Notes: generated by a model not told the origin, from the letters alone. DNA of 64,000 bases from Mangrovibacter yixingensis (GCF_020523985.1 NZ_JAIVKM010000007.1:124001-188000), one strand, 5' to 3'. Shown: positions 53,339 through 64,000, counted from the first letter of the stretch. Program-made: numbers and translations.

Positions 53339-54034
53339 TTATTGCCCGTAGTAGGCATTTTTCCCGTGTTTGCGTAAATAGTGTTTATCCAGCAGGGTTT
53401 GCTGCATATCTGGTAATTGTGGGGCGAGCTGGCGCGAGAACAACCCCATATATGCGCACTCTTCCAGTACCACTGCGTTATGAACAGCATCTGCGGCATC
53501 TTTTCCCCAAGCGAATGGGCCATGGGAATGCACCAGCACAGCCGGAACCTGCAGGGGATCAAGGTCGCGCTGTTCAAACGTTTCGATAATCACATTTCCG
53601 GTTTGCAGTTCGTAATCTTTTGCGATTTCAGCATCATGCATCAGCCGGGTACAGGGTACTGCGCCGTAGAAATAGTCTGCCTGTGTGGTGCCCCAGGCGG
53701 GTAAATCCAGGCCTGCCTGTGACCAGATTGTCGCATGGCGGGAATGGGTATGCACAATGCCGCCAATGCCTGGGAAACGGCGGTACAACGCCAGGTGGGT
53801 GGCAGTATCAGAAGACGGTTTCTTTTTCCCTTCCACCACTGCGCCAGTTTCCAGGTCAACCACCACCATGTCATCGGCTGTCATCACGTCATACTCTACG
53901 CCTGAAGGTTTGATAATCACCACTCCCTGCTCGCGGCAGACAGCGCTGACATTTCCCCAGGTAAATGTGACAAGCTGGTGCTCAGGAAGTGCCAGGTTGG
54001 CGGCCAGCACTTCATTTTTTAACTGTTCTAACAT
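53339..54034 (-). CDS. yiaS: L-ribulose-5-phosphate 4-epimerase YiaS (SgbE/AraD family)
   Basis: This enzyme makes D-xylulose 5-phosphate from L-ribulose 5-phosphate, the last step of the yia ascorbate/gulonate route into the pentose phosphate pathway. The 231-aa protein is a zinc enzyme related to FucA. Metal ligands H95 and H97 lie in [10 protein letters not shown], and HSHGPFAW carries a further His. The N-terminal SGNVS-like motif is TWGNVSAV. It starts seven bases inside yiaR and is the last gene of the operon. Confidence 0.93.
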   Translation of the reverse strand: MLEQLKNEVLAANLALPEHQLVTFTWGNVSAVCREQGVVIIKPSGVEYDVMTADDMVVVDLETGAVVEGKKKPSSDTATHLALYRRFPGIGGIVHTHSRHATIWSQAGLDLPAWGTTQADYFYGAVPCTRLMHDAEIAKDYELQTGNVIIETFEQRDLDPLQVPAVLVHSHGPFAWGKDAADAVHNAVVLEECAYMGLFSRQLAPQLPDMQQTLLDKHYLRKHGKNAYYGQ

Positions 54035-54888
54035 GGAAATCCTCCTTCCTGCATACGTTGTTCAATCCACTGGCGAGCCTGAATAATTTCCAGCACTGGC
54101 TCCGGGGCTTTCTCTGTCCACATCTCAATTAAAAAGGCACCGCGATAATTCAGCTCTGCAAGGGTTTTGAAGATGCCGACAAAATCGACACAGCCCCGGC
54201 CAAATGGCACATCACGAAATTGCCCTGGACTTTCAGCGGTGACAGCCAGCGTGTCTTTCAGGTGAATGGCGGCAATGCGGTTAATCCCCAGGCGGAGTTC
54301 ACTGGCAACGTCATTCCCCCATGCACTGAGGTTGCCGACATCCGGGTAAACACTGAACCAGGGGGATGCAAGTAAGTCGTCCCACTTTTTCCATTTGGTA
54401 ATAGAGTTCATGAACTCGGTGTCCATGATTTCCACAGCCAGCATCACCTGTGCCGCCGCTGCCTGCTCAACAGCCCAGGCCATCCCTTCAGTGAAATAAC
54501 GCAGCGTGGTTTCATCGTGAGTTTCGTAATAAACGTCATACCCGGCTAACTGGATGGTGCGGATCCCCAGGTCGCGTGCCAGCCTGATAGCCTGGGTCAT
54601 AATGGTTCTGGCGCGCTGGCGAATGGCTTCATCTTTGCTGCCAAAAGGGAAACGGCGGTGTGCGGACAGGCACATCGACGGTATAGATACACCGGTTTCC
54701 AGCATGGACTCCACCAGAGAGGCTCGCTGGCTGGCAGACCACTCCAGGCGGGATAAGCGCTCATCGGTTTCATCGACTGACATCTCGACAAAATCAAAGC
54801 CACAGCTTTTTGCCAGCACTAATCTTTCCGGCCAGGTGAGGTTTTTGGGTAAGGCTTTTTCATAAATACCGAGTGGATGCTGGCGCAT
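54028..54888 (-). CDS. yiaR: L-ribulose-5-phosphate 3-epimerase YiaR (SgbU/UlaE family)
   Basis: This enzyme converts L-xylulose 5-phosphate to L-ribulose 5-phosphate. The 286-aa TIM-barrel protein matches UlaE/SgbU in length. It has the N-terminal [19 protein letters not shown], the metal-site elements [14 protein letters not shown] and [11 protein letters not shown], and the C-terminal [10 protein letters not shown]. Stop/start overlaps on both sides show tight translational coupling. Confidence 0.93.
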   Translation of the reverse strand: MRQHPLGIYEKALPKNLTWPERLVLAKSCGFDFVEMSVDETDERLSRLEWSASQRASLVESMLETGVSIPSMCLSAHRRFPFGSKDEAIRQRARTIMTQAIRLARDLGIRTIQLAGYDVYYETHDETTLRYFTEGMAWAVEQAAAAQVMLAVEIMDTEFMNSITKWKKWDDLLASPWFSVYPDVGNLSAWGNDVASELRLGINRIAAIHLKDTLAVTAESPGQFRDVPFGRGCVDFVGIFKTLAELNYRGAFLIEMWTEKAPEPVLEIIQARQWIEQRMQEGGFPC

Positions 54889-55541
54889 TATTTGCTCCCC
54901 CAGATGGCCTGAATTTGTTGGTGGAAGGCACTGGCAACGGCGGGTGGGTTAGGGTTATCAACCAGCGCACGCCCGGCAATAAATGCGCGCACCGCGATAT
55001 CACGGAACAGGTGCAGGTCGTCAGGTGTGATGCCGCCGGTAATCGACAGCTCCAGGCCAATATCCGAGAGTGCTTTCATGCGGTTAAGGTCGGCCTCACT
55101 CCAGGTTTGCCCGCTGGCCTGAGCATCCCGGCCCCGGTGGTAAATCGCCTGGCGAATACCGGCTTTATACCAAGCGCGGGCATCATCGAAAGTCCAGTTG
55201 CCAAATAGCTCAATCTGGATATCGCCCTGATGCTGTTTGGCAACGGATAATGCTTTTTCCACCGTTGCCAGGGGGGCGGCACAAATCACGGTCATCCAGT
55301 TGGCACCCGCCGTCATTGCCTGTTGTGCCAGCGTTTCTCCGGCATCGGCCACTTTCCAGTCGGCTACTACGATTTTTTCCGGGCAACGAGCACGTAATTC
55401 ACGTACTGCATGCAACCCTTCTGACAGGCATAAAATAGTGCCAGCCTCAATAATGTCCACATGGTGATGCAGCTTTTCCACATCCTGGAGTGCAGATGCC
55501 AGGCTGGTATGGTCCAGGGCCAGTTGTAACAAGGGTTTCAT
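54888..55541 (-). CDS. yiaQ: 3-keto-L-gulonate-6-phosphate decarboxylase YiaQ (SgbH/UlaD family)
   Basis: This enzyme decarboxylates 3-keto-L-gulonate 6-phosphate to L-xylulose 5-phosphate (orotidine phosphate decarboxylase superfamily). In the 217-aa protein the catalytic set is present: D10 (QLALDHT), E32 (IIEAG), and the DxKxxD motif D61-K63-D66 (VADWKVADAGE). The phosphate-binding end SITGGITPDDLHLF is clear. Start and stop overlap its neighbours by four and one bases. Confidence 0.94.
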   Translation of the reverse strand: MKPLLQLALDHTSLASALQDVEKLHHHVDIIEAGTILCLSEGLHAVRELRARCPEKIVVADWKVADAGETLAQQAMTAGANWMTVICAAPLATVEKALSVAKQHQGDIQIELFGNWTFDDARAWYKAGIRQAIYHRGRDAQASGQTWSEADLNRMKALSDIGLELSITGGITPDDLHLFRDIAVRAFIAGRALVDNPNPPAVASAFHQQIQAIWGSK

Positions 55542-57067
55542 GCGATAGATTCCTTAACACGTTGAGATGCGGCGCAGCGAGCGTGAAACTGCTGTATGGC
55601 ATCAATCAGATATTGGTAATGCTGGTATTTATGTTGATAGCGCGCGTGAGCTTCCTGGTCGGGGGTCAGGCGGTGAATAGGGTGATTCAAGTGCTGGCAG
55701 GCAACCTGAAATGAGGGGTACACGCCACTACCCACCAGGGCGGCGAGTGCGGCGCCAAGGCAGCCGGTTTCTTCCACCTGAGGTAACTCCACGGTTAATC
55801 CACTGATGTCGGCAAACATCTGCATCCAGACGGCAGAATGTGCCGGTCCACCGGTTATGCGTAAGGTGCGGGCCTCGGTAAAACGGGTTTGCATACGGTT
55901 CAGGTGAGTCATATGGCTGAAAACTACACCTTCATAGACGGCCTGCAGCAGGTGGGCCCGCTGGTGAATTGCCTGTAACCCATAGAACCCAGCGGTCATT
56001 TCCAGCCCGGCATTGCTGCCATACAGAAATGGCAGAAAGTAGACATCTGAACCGGCCTTCGGCAGGCTGGTGACTGCGTTATTAATCTCGTCAAAAGAGA
56101 GTGAGCCCCACTGGCTTGTGAGCCATTCGAGATTGCCGGATGATGTGGGGCTGGCTTCATGGACAATATAGAGTCCCGGGTCAGCGTAACGGCCATAGAC
56201 ATAACGGTGAGCTTCGTGGGGATGAATCCCGGATGTCACACCGCTGGTGACGGCCCAGGTACCCATAACAGCATTGAGCGTGTGTTCATCCTGTAATCCG
56301 GCACAGAGTGCGGTGGAAACCACATCAAACAGCCCCCCCACTACAGGCGTACCTGCAGCGAGACCGGTCAGGGAGGCGGCATGAGCGGTGATTTCCCCGC
56401 ATATTTCTGCTGGGCCAACAATTGGCGGTAGAGCGGGCATGATTTCCTCAATACCCAGCATTTGCGCCAGTTTGGGGTCATATTCACCCCGCGCCATGTG
56501 GTACAGGTTCGATTCGGAGATATTGGTTTCTTCTGCGCTTTTTACGCCTGTCAGGCACCAGCGCAGATAATCGTGGCCCATCATCACGCAGCCAATGTTC
56601 TGGTAGCGTTGCGGCTCATGGTCCTTAATCCAGCGCAGTAATGATGCCGGGTGGCCGGTCCATAACGTCTGGCGAGTTTCAGGATAGAGCCGTTCCGGCA
56701 TACCTTCCTGTTGCCACTGGCGTACTTGCGCCATAGCCCGACGGTCTGAGGAGAGAATGGCATTGCCGAGAGGCTTATTCTGTTTATCGAGCAGAAATAG
56801 CCCTTTACCCTGAGCAGAAATACCAATCGCCTGAATTCGGGAGCCATTTACCTCTGCCCGGGTCAGTAACTGACGAATGGTACTGGCGCACTGCTCCCAT
56901 AACGCGTGCATATCGCGCTCAGCGTATCCCGGTTGTGGGTTGAGGGTGGTCAGTACGCCACGCTGGATATAGTGCTCTTTGCCAGCACGGTCGTATAACC
57001 CGGCCTTCAGATAGGTGCCACCGCAATCAATACCCAGCCATAAAGGCTCGCTGTGTTCTCTCATCAT
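55538..57067 (-). CDS. yiaP: L-xylulose/3-keto-L-gulonate kinase YiaP (LyxK family)
   Basis: This is an FGGY-family kinase that phosphorylates 3-keto-L-gulonate (and L-xylulose). Two adjacent ATGs (57067, 57064) begin MMREHSEPLWLGIDCGG, giving about 509 aa. The longer frame to 57154 has no ribosome site and enters the MFS gene. The phosphate loop is DCGGTYLKAG, and the ATP-binding part is GGLFDVVSTALCAGLQ and RITGGPAHSAVWMQMFADIS. It overlaps yiaQ by four bases. Confidence 0.92.
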   Translation of the reverse strand: MMREHSEPLWLGIDCGGTYLKAGLYDRAGKEHYIQRGVLTTLNPQPGYAERDMHALWEQCASTIRQLLTRAEVNGSRIQAIGISAQGKGLFLLDKQNKPLGNAILSSDRRAMAQVRQWQQEGMPERLYPETRQTLWTGHPASLLRWIKDHEPQRYQNIGCVMMGHDYLRWCLTGVKSAEETNISESNLYHMARGEYDPKLAQMLGIEEIMPALPPIVGPAEICGEITAHAASLTGLAAGTPVVGGLFDVVSTALCAGLQDEHTLNAVMGTWAVTSGVTSGIHPHEAHRYVYGRYADPGLYIVHEASPTSSGNLEWLTSQWGSLSFDEINNAVTSLPKAGSDVYFLPFLYGSNAGLEMTAGFYGLQAIHQRAHLLQAVYEGVVFSHMTHLNRMQTRFTEARTLRITGGPAHSAVWMQMFADISGLTVELPQVEETGCLGAALAALVGSGVYPSFQVACQHLNHPIHRLTPDQEAHARYQHKYQHYQYLIDAIQQFHARCAASQRVKESIA

Positions 57068-57104
57068 CGGTACTCGTTTATGCGCGCCGAAGCGCGCAGG
57101 TGTC

Positions 57105-58427
57105 TCAAATAGTGGATTTATTAGCCACACCCTGGTGTGTCGGGTGAACTTCATCGTTGTCGCATCTGGCTGGCAGGATCAGCGCCAGAATGGCAGACAG
57201 CAGTAGTGATGCGGCCAGGCAATACACCCCGGCATCTTTGCTGTAGAGGGTTATCAACACGCCAACTGCATAAGGGCCACAGAAGCCGCCGAGGTTCCCC
57301 AGGGCATTAATTACGCCACGCGCCCCGCCGGCCATTTCGGCGTTGAACAGGCGGGCCGGAATGGTCCAGAACACACCCGCGGCGGATTGCAGGAAGAAGC
57401 CGCAACCAATCAATGCCAGGTACGACAGCCAGACATGCTGTTGCAACGTGACGGACAGAAACATGCACAGGGCAAAACCGAGCAGTGGCAGGAAGACGAA
57501 TAACTTGCGTTTGCCTGTGCGGTCAGACAAAGAGGAGAACAGGAACATACCCGCCATGGCGGCAACAAAAGGCAGAACTGCCAGTAAACCTACTTCACCC
57601 ATGCTACTGTGAGTCAGGCCTTTGAGAATGCTGGGTAACCACAGTGTGTAACCGTAGATCCCGGTCTGGTAGAAGAAGTTAAGGGCAATTAACTGCCAGA
57701 TAGTTTTGTCTGCCAGTACCAGTTTCAGTGAGGCATTGCGCACCTGTTTGCCAGCAATTGCTGCCTGTTCCTCTTTCAGTGTCCGGATTAACCACTGCTT
57801 TTCGGCCTCGGATATCCAGCGGGCTTCTTCAGGCCGGTCACTTACGGTGAGGGACCACAGAGTAAGCACGGCAACAGAGAACAAACCTTCAATAATGAAC
57901 AGCCAGCGCCAGTCCAGGACAGTAATGAGCCAGCCTGAAAGCGGGGCGGTGATGATGCCAGCAATAGGAACGAACATGATGACGATAGCGTTAGCACGCC
58001 CGCGCTCTGCGTCCGGGAACCAGTTACTGACCATTGTCAGCACTACCGGCAGCATCCCGCCTTCAGCAACCCCCAGCAGGAATCGCAAGGCAAGTAACTG
58101 GTACTGATTGGTAATCAACCCGGTAAGAATGGATAAAATAGCCCAGGCAACCAGAGACCAGCTAATAAAACGCTTGCCGCTACCATGCACCGCTATTTTT
58201 CCACCAGGCACTTGCAGAAATAAATAACCGATAAAGAAAATACCACCGGCAAGGCCTGCCATACTGGCCGAAATACCTAATTCGCTGTCCATTCCGCCGG
58301 GCATGGCAAAGGCAATATTTACCCGGTCCATATAAGAAATAATACAGGCAATTAATATGGGGGGAATAATCCTCAGCCAACGTTGGCGGGGAATATGTTG
58401 AGATTGTAGGGTACGGGCTGAAGTCAT
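57105..58427 (-). CDS. yiaX2: MFS transporter YiaX2 (anion:cation symporter family)
   Basis: This is a 440-aa major facilitator protein with 12 predicted helices, of the ACS type: N-terminal IPPILIACIISYMDRVNIAF and the motif after helix 4, RFLLGVAEGGMLPVVLTMVS followed by NWFPDAERGRANAI. By position between X1 and the kinase it matches YiaX2 of the Klebsiella yiaKLX1X2PQRS operon, where it is reported to function in L-ascorbate use. It replaces the TRAP transporter (yiaMNO) found in E. coli. Confidence 0.85.
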   Translation of the reverse strand: MTSARTLQSQHIPRQRWLRIIPPILIACIISYMDRVNIAFAMPGGMDSELGISASMAGLAGGIFFIGYLFLQVPGGKIAVHGSGKRFISWSLVAWAILSILTGLITNQYQLLALRFLLGVAEGGMLPVVLTMVSNWFPDAERGRANAIVIMFVPIAGIITAPLSGWLITVLDWRWLFIIEGLFSVAVLTLWSLTVSDRPEEARWISEAEKQWLIRTLKEEQAAIAGKQVRNASLKLVLADKTIWQLIALNFFYQTGIYGYTLWLPSILKGLTHSSMGEVGLLAVLPFVAAMAGMFLFSSLSDRTGKRKLFVFLPLLGFALCMFLSVTLQQHVWLSYLALIGCGFFLQSAAGVFWTIPARLFNAEMAGGARGVINALGNLGGFCGPYAVGVLITLYSKDAGVYCLAASLLLSAILALILPARCDNDEVHPTHQGVANKSTI

Positions 58428-58505
58428 AATATTATTCTCTTAGTCGTCGTGAGATAACACGCTACGGCCTGATCTTATTCAGGCCGATGAGGAATTCTGT
58501 TGTTA

Positions 58506-59456
58506 TTATGTTTTTGCCAGATTTAAGGCACGGATCCCGTCGTGTAATATTGCGACACGGTGTGAAACATCCGCGCTGGCATTTATTTCTAAGAGTTTGA
58601 TACCTAAAAAAGACAGGCTGTTGTCTGGCACGGCGTGTAACCATTTGCGCGCCTGATCTACGGTCATCAGGCTTTCACGACAACCGGCTTCACTACCAGG
58701 GAAAGGAGCGAAAGGCGCATGCAGGTCTCCCCATTCGCCATATGGGCCGGATTCAGAGGTGCCCGAAAACATCAGCCCGGCCAGTTTGTGCTGGCTCAGT
58801 ACTTGCTGCAGGTGGCGTAACGGCTCTTCAGTATCACGGCGCTCAATCACAGAACGCGCCCAGTTCAGCGCAACACGGATATTGCGCCCGCGTACTGTAT
58901 CCAGCACATTTTCCAGTGGTAAAAATCCCTTACCGGGGTGGACACCATTCATGGCATCACAATGTTCCAGCACCAGGTCACAGGACCAGTCCCAGCGAGT
59001 CAGTTCATCCAGTGAGGCGTTAAAGGCGGCGGTGGAGTGCTCAACAGAAGCTGTAGCCAGAGGTGCAGCGTGGATTTCCAGGGCAATAACCCGTTTTTTT
59101 GCTGCGCTGTCGTTAATACGGTTAATCTTCTGATACAGGTGGTGATACCAGCTCAGGCAAGCCTGGCGCTGGGTTTCATCGGCAGATGCCAGCCCAAACC
59201 CCGGCTGGCTGGCGCGCTGTTGCATGGTACCCATAATAGCGGTAACGACAATTTCCCAGTCGCCAGGAATATGGTTCAGCAGCCAGTTATCGCCAAAGGG
59301 ATGTAATTCCTCAAGGCATGGCTGTTCCAGACCACGAATATCCGTGCTGTCTGCCAGTTTGCGCCAAAAGCTGGCTTCGTCATTTTCATTTTTATAGTGA
59401 AACGAAGGTGCGCAAGGGTACGCACCGATAATATAACCCGTGTGTTGGTTATTCAT
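58506..59456 (-). CDS. yiaX1: DUF4862-type protein YiaX1
   Basis: This is a 316-aa soluble protein without signal peptide or membrane helix. It has a TIM-barrel-like pattern of short hydrophobic strands, with acidic/histidine motifs such as [20 protein letters not shown] and [15 protein letters not shown] associate it with the DUF4862 family and, by position, with yiaX1 of Klebsiella, whose role in ascorbate use is not defined. The H/E/D clusters suggest a sugar isomerase or epimerase fold, which is inference. It sits between yiaL and the transporter. Confidence 0.75.
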   Translation of the reverse strand: MNNQHTGYIIGAYPCAPSFHYKNENDEASFWRKLADSTDIRGLEQPCLEELHPFGDNWLLNHIPGDWEIVVTAIMGTMQQRASQPGFGLASADETQRQACLSWYHHLYQKINRINDSAAKKRVIALEIHAAPLATASVEHSTAAFNASLDELTRWDWSCDLVLEHCDAMNGVHPGKGFLPLENVLDTVRGRNIRVALNWARSVIERRDTEEPLRHLQQVLSQHKLAGLMFSGTSESGPYGEWGDLHAPFAPFPGSEAGCRESLMTVDQARKWLHAVPDNSLSFLGIKLLEINASADVSHRVAILHDGIRALNLAKT

Positions 59457-59505
59457 TGTAGTGGTTCCTTATTATTTGCTGTTTTTCAGCAAATAAATAA
59501 CAAGG

Positions 59506-60982
<1,477 letters not shown>

Positions 60983-61035
60983 TCCTGATCTCCTTCGATT
61001 TGTGGGAATGGCGTGAATGAATTTTTAGCTATAAA

Positions 61036-61063
61036 TTTCATATTGTGGAATCTGATTTCAAAT
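61036..61063 (+). promoter_or_regulatory. Candidate YiaJ operator in the yiaK-yiaJ region
   Basis: This 28-bp element contains the near-palindrome TGGAATC-T-GATTTCA (61046-61060). It matches an inverted copy at 62271-62298 in 22 of 28 positions. It lies 54-81 bp from the yiaK start, at a repressor-like position. Confidence 0.6.
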
Positions 61064-61208
61064 ATAACGATCAAAAAATGAGATGTCAAAGCATGAATGA
61101 AAACTAAAAATGAAGTAAATTCAGTGCGTTAATAATTTATTGTCCAGATCGTGAACTGAAACACACTTTGCGCTACGATCAAGAAACGATAAAAGCAGGA
61201 TGAGAGAC

Positions 61209-62024
61209 ATGAGTGAAAAAAGAGCGAATGCGGCCCTGGATAAAGAGCGGCCCGCAGGCAGCCAGAGTTTGTTTCGTGGCTTGCAATTAATTGAAATTTT
61301 GAGCAATTACCCAAATGGTTGCCCACTGGCCCACCTCTCGGAATTGGCACAACTGAACAAGAGCACAGTGCACCGCCTGCTACAGGGGTTACAGTCTTGC
61401 GGCTATGTGACGGCTGCGCCCGCTGCCGGGAGCTACCGGCTGACCACTAAATTTATTTCTGTGGGGCAAAAAGCGCTGTCATCACTGAACATTATTCATG
61501 TTGCCGCCCCCCACCTGGAAACGCTTAACCTGGAAACCGGTGAGACCGTGAACTTCTCAACACGGGAAGATGACCACTCGATTTTGATTTATAAGCTGGA
61601 ACCCACTACCGGTATGTTGCGTACCAGGGCGTATATTGGTCAGCAGCAACCGCTGTATTGCTCGGCAATGGGGAAAATTTACCTCGCCTTTGGGCAGGAA
61701 GATTACGTGCAAAAATATTGGGAAATACACCAGCCACAAATTCAGTCGCTGACTCGCAATACGATTACCCGCCTGGGGGATATGTACCAGGAGCTGGCGT
61801 CCATTCGCGATAAAAACATGGCAATGGATCGCGAAGAAAACGAACTGGGTGTGTCTTGTATTGCTGTCCCTGTTTTTGATATTCACCAGCGGGTGCCATA
61901 CGCGATTTCTATTTCGTTATCCACCTCAAGGTTAAAACAAATTGGTGAGAAGAACTTGTTGAAACCACTGCAAAAAACAGCACTGGCTATTTCCCAGGAA
62001 CTGGGGTTTAACGTCCAGATATAG
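61209..62024 (+). CDS. yiaJ: IclR-family regulator YiaJ
   Basis: YiaJ represses the yia operon. The ATG at 61209 (MSEKRANAALDKERPAGSQS) has AGGA at proper spacing. The ATG at 61200 overlaps that site. The 271-aa product has the IclR winged helix (FRGLQLIEILSNYPNGCPLA, LAQLNKSTVHRLLQGLQSCG) and a C-terminal effector domain (YCSAMGKIYLAFGQEDYVQK; ELGVSCIAVPVFD). It is divergent from yiaK, with 226 bp between starts. Confidence 0.93.
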   Translation: MSEKRANAALDKERPAGSQSLFRGLQLIEILSNYPNGCPLAHLSELAQLNKSTVHRLLQGLQSCGYVTAAPAAGSYRLTTKFISVGQKALSSLNIIHVAAPHLETLNLETGETVNFSTREDDHSILIYKLEPTTGMLRTRAYIGQQQPLYCSAMGKIYLAFGQEDYVQKYWEIHQPQIQSLTRNTITRLGDMYQELASIRDKNMAMDREENELGVSCIAVPVFDIHQRVPYAISISLSTSRLKQIGEKNLLKPLQKTALAISQELGFNVQI

Positions 62025-62065
62025 TGGCTTTGCAAGGCGGTCTCTTTTCCTGCACTAACACACTG

Positions 62066-62093
62066 GCGCAGTATGTCTTTTTGCATACTGCGC
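62066..62093 (+). terminator. Perfect 10-bp inverted repeat after yiaJ
   Basis: GCGCAGTATG and CATACTGCGC arms with a TCTTTTTG loop, 42 bp after the yiaJ stop. The following bases (TTGCCCGG) lack a T-run, so termination efficiency is uncertain. Confidence 0.5.
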
Positions 62094-62369
62094 TTGCCCG
62101 GCTATTGCTGATATTTTGGTACTGATTACTACCTGAATAACCTTCTTTTTCGCACTATTTAATAAGTGCGCCCCTCGTCACATTTTAGATAAATAAAAAT
62201 AAACAATTGATAATATTGATTATTTATTTATTCACCTTACGTGATATTTCATGTTTACTTTTTATCGTGAATTTGAAATTAGATTTCGCATATTGAAACA
62301 CTGGTGCATTTTTTTCGATGCAGACGTGAAAAAACTTTGTTAGCGGGTCACCCACGAAGAGGCATCGCT
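62094..62369. promoter_or_regulatory. AT-rich promoter region of the sugar ABC transporter
   Basis: About 275 bp with no credible gene. It contains AT-rich DNA around 62160-62230 and the YiaJ-type element at 62271-62298. An AGAGG ribosome site lies before the ATPase ATG at 62370. Confidence 0.5.
62271..62298 (-). promoter_or_regulatory. Candidate YiaJ operator before the ABC transporter
   Basis: Read on the minus strand this 28-bp element matches the one at 61036-61063 in 22 of 28 bases, including an identical ATTTCAAAT end. Its core is TGAAATT-A-GATTTCG. It lies 72-99 bp before the ATPase start. Confidence 0.55.
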
Positions 62370-63911
62370 ATGAATCAAATACGGGCCCAGCAACCTACGC
62401 TGGAAATGCAGCATATTGTGAAACGCTTTGGCGGCAACCCTGCAGTCAATGATGTCAGCCTTCATGTTATGCCTGGTGAGGTCCTTGCTCTGCTTGGTGA
62501 AAATGGGGCAGGGAAATCAACGTTAATTAAAGTGCTGGCGGGGGTGTATTCCCGTGACAGCGGCGACATTTTGTTTAAAGGCCAGCCTATCTCTTCGGCA
62601 GCAGCAATTAAGAGTGCCACACAGCAACCTATTGCATTTATCCACCAGGATCTCGGGCTGGTGGAATGGATGACGGTTGCTGAAAATATGGCGCTGGTCA
62701 TGGGGTTCCCGCGCAAACTGGGGCTAATTCGCTGGCGTGAAATTGAACGCCGCGCTCGCCAGGCACTCCAGGATGTGGGGATTGATATTGACCCACAGGC
62801 GAGGGTCTTTGAGTTATCGCGTACTGAAAAATCCTTGCTGGCGATTGCGCGTGCTGTCGCTGTTAACGCGGAATTACTGGTGCTGGATGAGCCCACTGCG
62901 TCATTACCTGCCAATGATGTTCGCCACCTGTTTAGTGTTATTGCCCGTTTACGGGAAAAGAATGTTGGGATGATTTATGTCACACACCGCCTTGATGAAG
63001 TCATTGAGATTGCCGACCGGGTGTGTGTGATGCGCGATGGGTGCTATGTCGCCGGGGGGATGACGGCAGATTATACCGTGCGTGGCCTGGTGGAATTAAT
63101 TGTGGGCGAGCAAACGGCACAAGAACAGCGTGAGCCCTTACCGGAAGGGCGTTCCCCGGTGCTGGCACTGAAAAATGTGCAGGTTGGGGATACCGGCCCG
63201 GTGAGTTTCTCATTACAGCCAGGAGAGATGCTGGCCCTGGCCGGGCTGCGCGGGGCAGGCCAGGAAGAAATTGGCCGGCTGTTGTTTGGGCTGCGCCAGC
63301 GAGAAGGCGGGGAAATCCATTTCTGTGAACAGCCTTATGCTGCCAGAAATCCGCGGGAGGCGATGGCGCGCGGTGTCTCTTTAGTGGCCGGAGACCGGAC
63401 AGGCGAAAGCCTGGTGATGTCGATGTCAGTGCGAGAAAACCTGTTTATGAACCCCTGCGCCAGTGGGCATCGGGTGCTGTCCCGGTACGGCGGGCGTGAA
63501 GAAATCGGCGAAAGCTGGTGGAAAGTGCAGTTGTTCGATGTCCGCCCGAAGGACGTCAACATTGATATCAGTGCGTTATCTGGCGGTAACCAGCAGAAAG
63601 TGGTGATGGCGCGCTGGATGCATCTGGCGACGCCGTTGCTGATTCTGGAAGACCCAACGGCGGGCGTGGATGTAGGTGCCCGGGCGGAGATTTATCACCT
63701 GTTGAATAAATCGTTGGGTGAGGGCGTGGCGGTACTGGTTATCTCAAATGATTTCGAGGAAATAGCTCATATCTGCAACCGGGCGTTGGTGTTTAACCGC
63801 GGGCGTGTCGTGGGTGAACTGCGCAATCAGGATGTGACGTTTGCGAATTTATTGGCACTGGCTTCTGCCAGTTCTGAAGTCACTAAAGGGCAAGAAGATT
63901 ATGTCGAATAA
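62370..63911 (+). CDS. Sugar ABC transporter ATP-binding protein (RbsA/XylG type)
   Basis: This is a double-cassette ATPase of a CUT2 sugar importer, 513 aa. The start at 62370 (MNQIRAQQPTLEMQHIVKRF) has AGAGG upstream. The first cassette has Walker A GENGAGKST (43-51) and LLVLDEPTASLP, with a degenerate signature (LSRTEKSL). The second has a degenerate Walker A (GLRGAGQEEIGR) but a good signature ALSGGNQQKVVMARWM. This asymmetry is normal for the family. The substrate is not readable. The shared operator and adjacency to yiaJ suggest a pentose, gulonate or ascorbate-related sugar. Confidence 0.9.
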   Translation: MNQIRAQQPTLEMQHIVKRFGGNPAVNDVSLHVMPGEVLALLGENGAGKSTLIKVLAGVYSRDSGDILFKGQPISSAAAIKSATQQPIAFIHQDLGLVEWMTVAENMALVMGFPRKLGLIRWREIERRARQALQDVGIDIDPQARVFELSRTEKSLLAIARAVAVNAELLVLDEPTASLPANDVRHLFSVIARLREKNVGMIYVTHRLDEVIEIADRVCVMRDGCYVAGGMTADYTVRGLVELIVGEQTAQEQREPLPEGRSPVLALKNVQVGDTGPVSFSLQPGEMLALAGLRGAGQEEIGRLLFGLRQREGGEIHFCEQPYAARNPREAMARGVSLVAGDRTGESLVMSMSVRENLFMNPCASGHRVLSRYGGREEIGESWWKVQLFDVRPKDVNIDISALSGGNQQKVVMARWMHLATPLLILEDPTAGVDVGARAEIYHLLNKSLGEGVAVLVISNDFEEIAHICNRALVFNRGRVVGELRNQDVTFANLLALASASSEVTKGQEDYVE

Positions 63912-64000
63912 AACATCGGTAAAATCCACCGCGTTGGAGCAGCGCGTCAGTTTATCCCGTGACGGCGTCAGCCCCTGGATGATGCAGGTTGTTACGCGCT
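63901..64000 (+). CDS. Sugar ABC transporter permease, partial N-terminus
   Basis: The ATG at 63901 overlaps the ATPase stop by 11 bp and opens a frame to the window edge (MSNKTSVKSTALEQRVSLSR...). Only about 33 residues are visible, before any membrane helix. The identification as a CUT2 permease (RbsC type) rests on position after the ATPase. Confidence 0.7.
   Translation, partial: MSNKTSVKSTALEQRVSLSRDGVSPWMMQVVTR

Overview
The window looks like a chromosomal segment from a member of the Enterobacteriaceae. Its proteins resemble Escherichia/Klebsiella families: the fuc operon has the E. coli gene order and the yia operon has the Klebsiella gene order. No rRNA, tRNA, CRISPR array, prophage or intact insertion sequence was found.

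Positions 1-34715 are the bulk of a Flag-2 (lateral-type) flagellar locus, cut on the left inside lfhA. The export and C-ring operon (lfhA-lfhB-lfiR-lfiQ-lfiP-lfiN-lfiM) runs leftward. The sigma-54 activator gene lafK and lfiEFGHIJ run rightward. A block of lfgA, lfgM, lfgN and a DUF4396-type membrane gene runs leftward. The rod/hook operon lfgBCDEFGHIJKL-lafW runs rightward, followed by leftward lafZ and a small membrane partner. Last come flagellin lafA and lafBCDEFSTU, both rightward. Two near-perfect sigma-54 promoters (before lfgB and before lafB) fit the LafK/RpoN logic, and LafS/LfgM form the late sigma-28/anti-sigma pair. The key defect is an in-frame amber codon 25 codons before the natural end of lafA, which removes the C-terminal D0 helix of the flagellin. 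As written, the system should build a hook and basal body but no normal filament unless the amber codon is suppressed or is a sequencing error.

Positions 33906-38760 are a junction region: a YafL-like NlpC/P60 hydrolase, an IS200-type transposase relic, an AT-rich gap, a 528-aa unrecognised protein, a flavodoxin-family protein, and about 1 kb of non-coding DNA. That non-coding DNA holds two diverged copies of a 150-bp repeat, a 37-bp tandem array and several perfect hairpins.

Positions 38761-44859 carry an ethanolamine permease divergent from an APH-type phosphotransferase and an AraC-family regulator, with a perfect 14-bp inverted repeat between the divergent genes. They also carry a 47-aa small gene, an Hsp20 gene with a sigma-32 promoter and a possible fourU RNA thermometer, and a secreted alpha/beta hydrolase.

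Positions 44990-53209 are the L-fucose regulon: fucP-I-K-U-R leftward and fucA-O rightward, separated by 541 bp with CRP-like sites and a 20-bp-arm palindrome. Positions 53339-62024 are the yiaKLX1X2PQRS operon (ascorbate/2,3-diketo-L-gulonate route to D-xylulose 5-phosphate) with its divergent IclR-type regulator yiaJ. Positions 62370-64000 start a sugar ABC transporter (ATPase complete, permease cut by the window). A 28-bp element before this transporter matches (22/28, opposite orientation) one in the yiaK-yiaJ intergenic region, so the transporter may belong to the YiaJ regulon.
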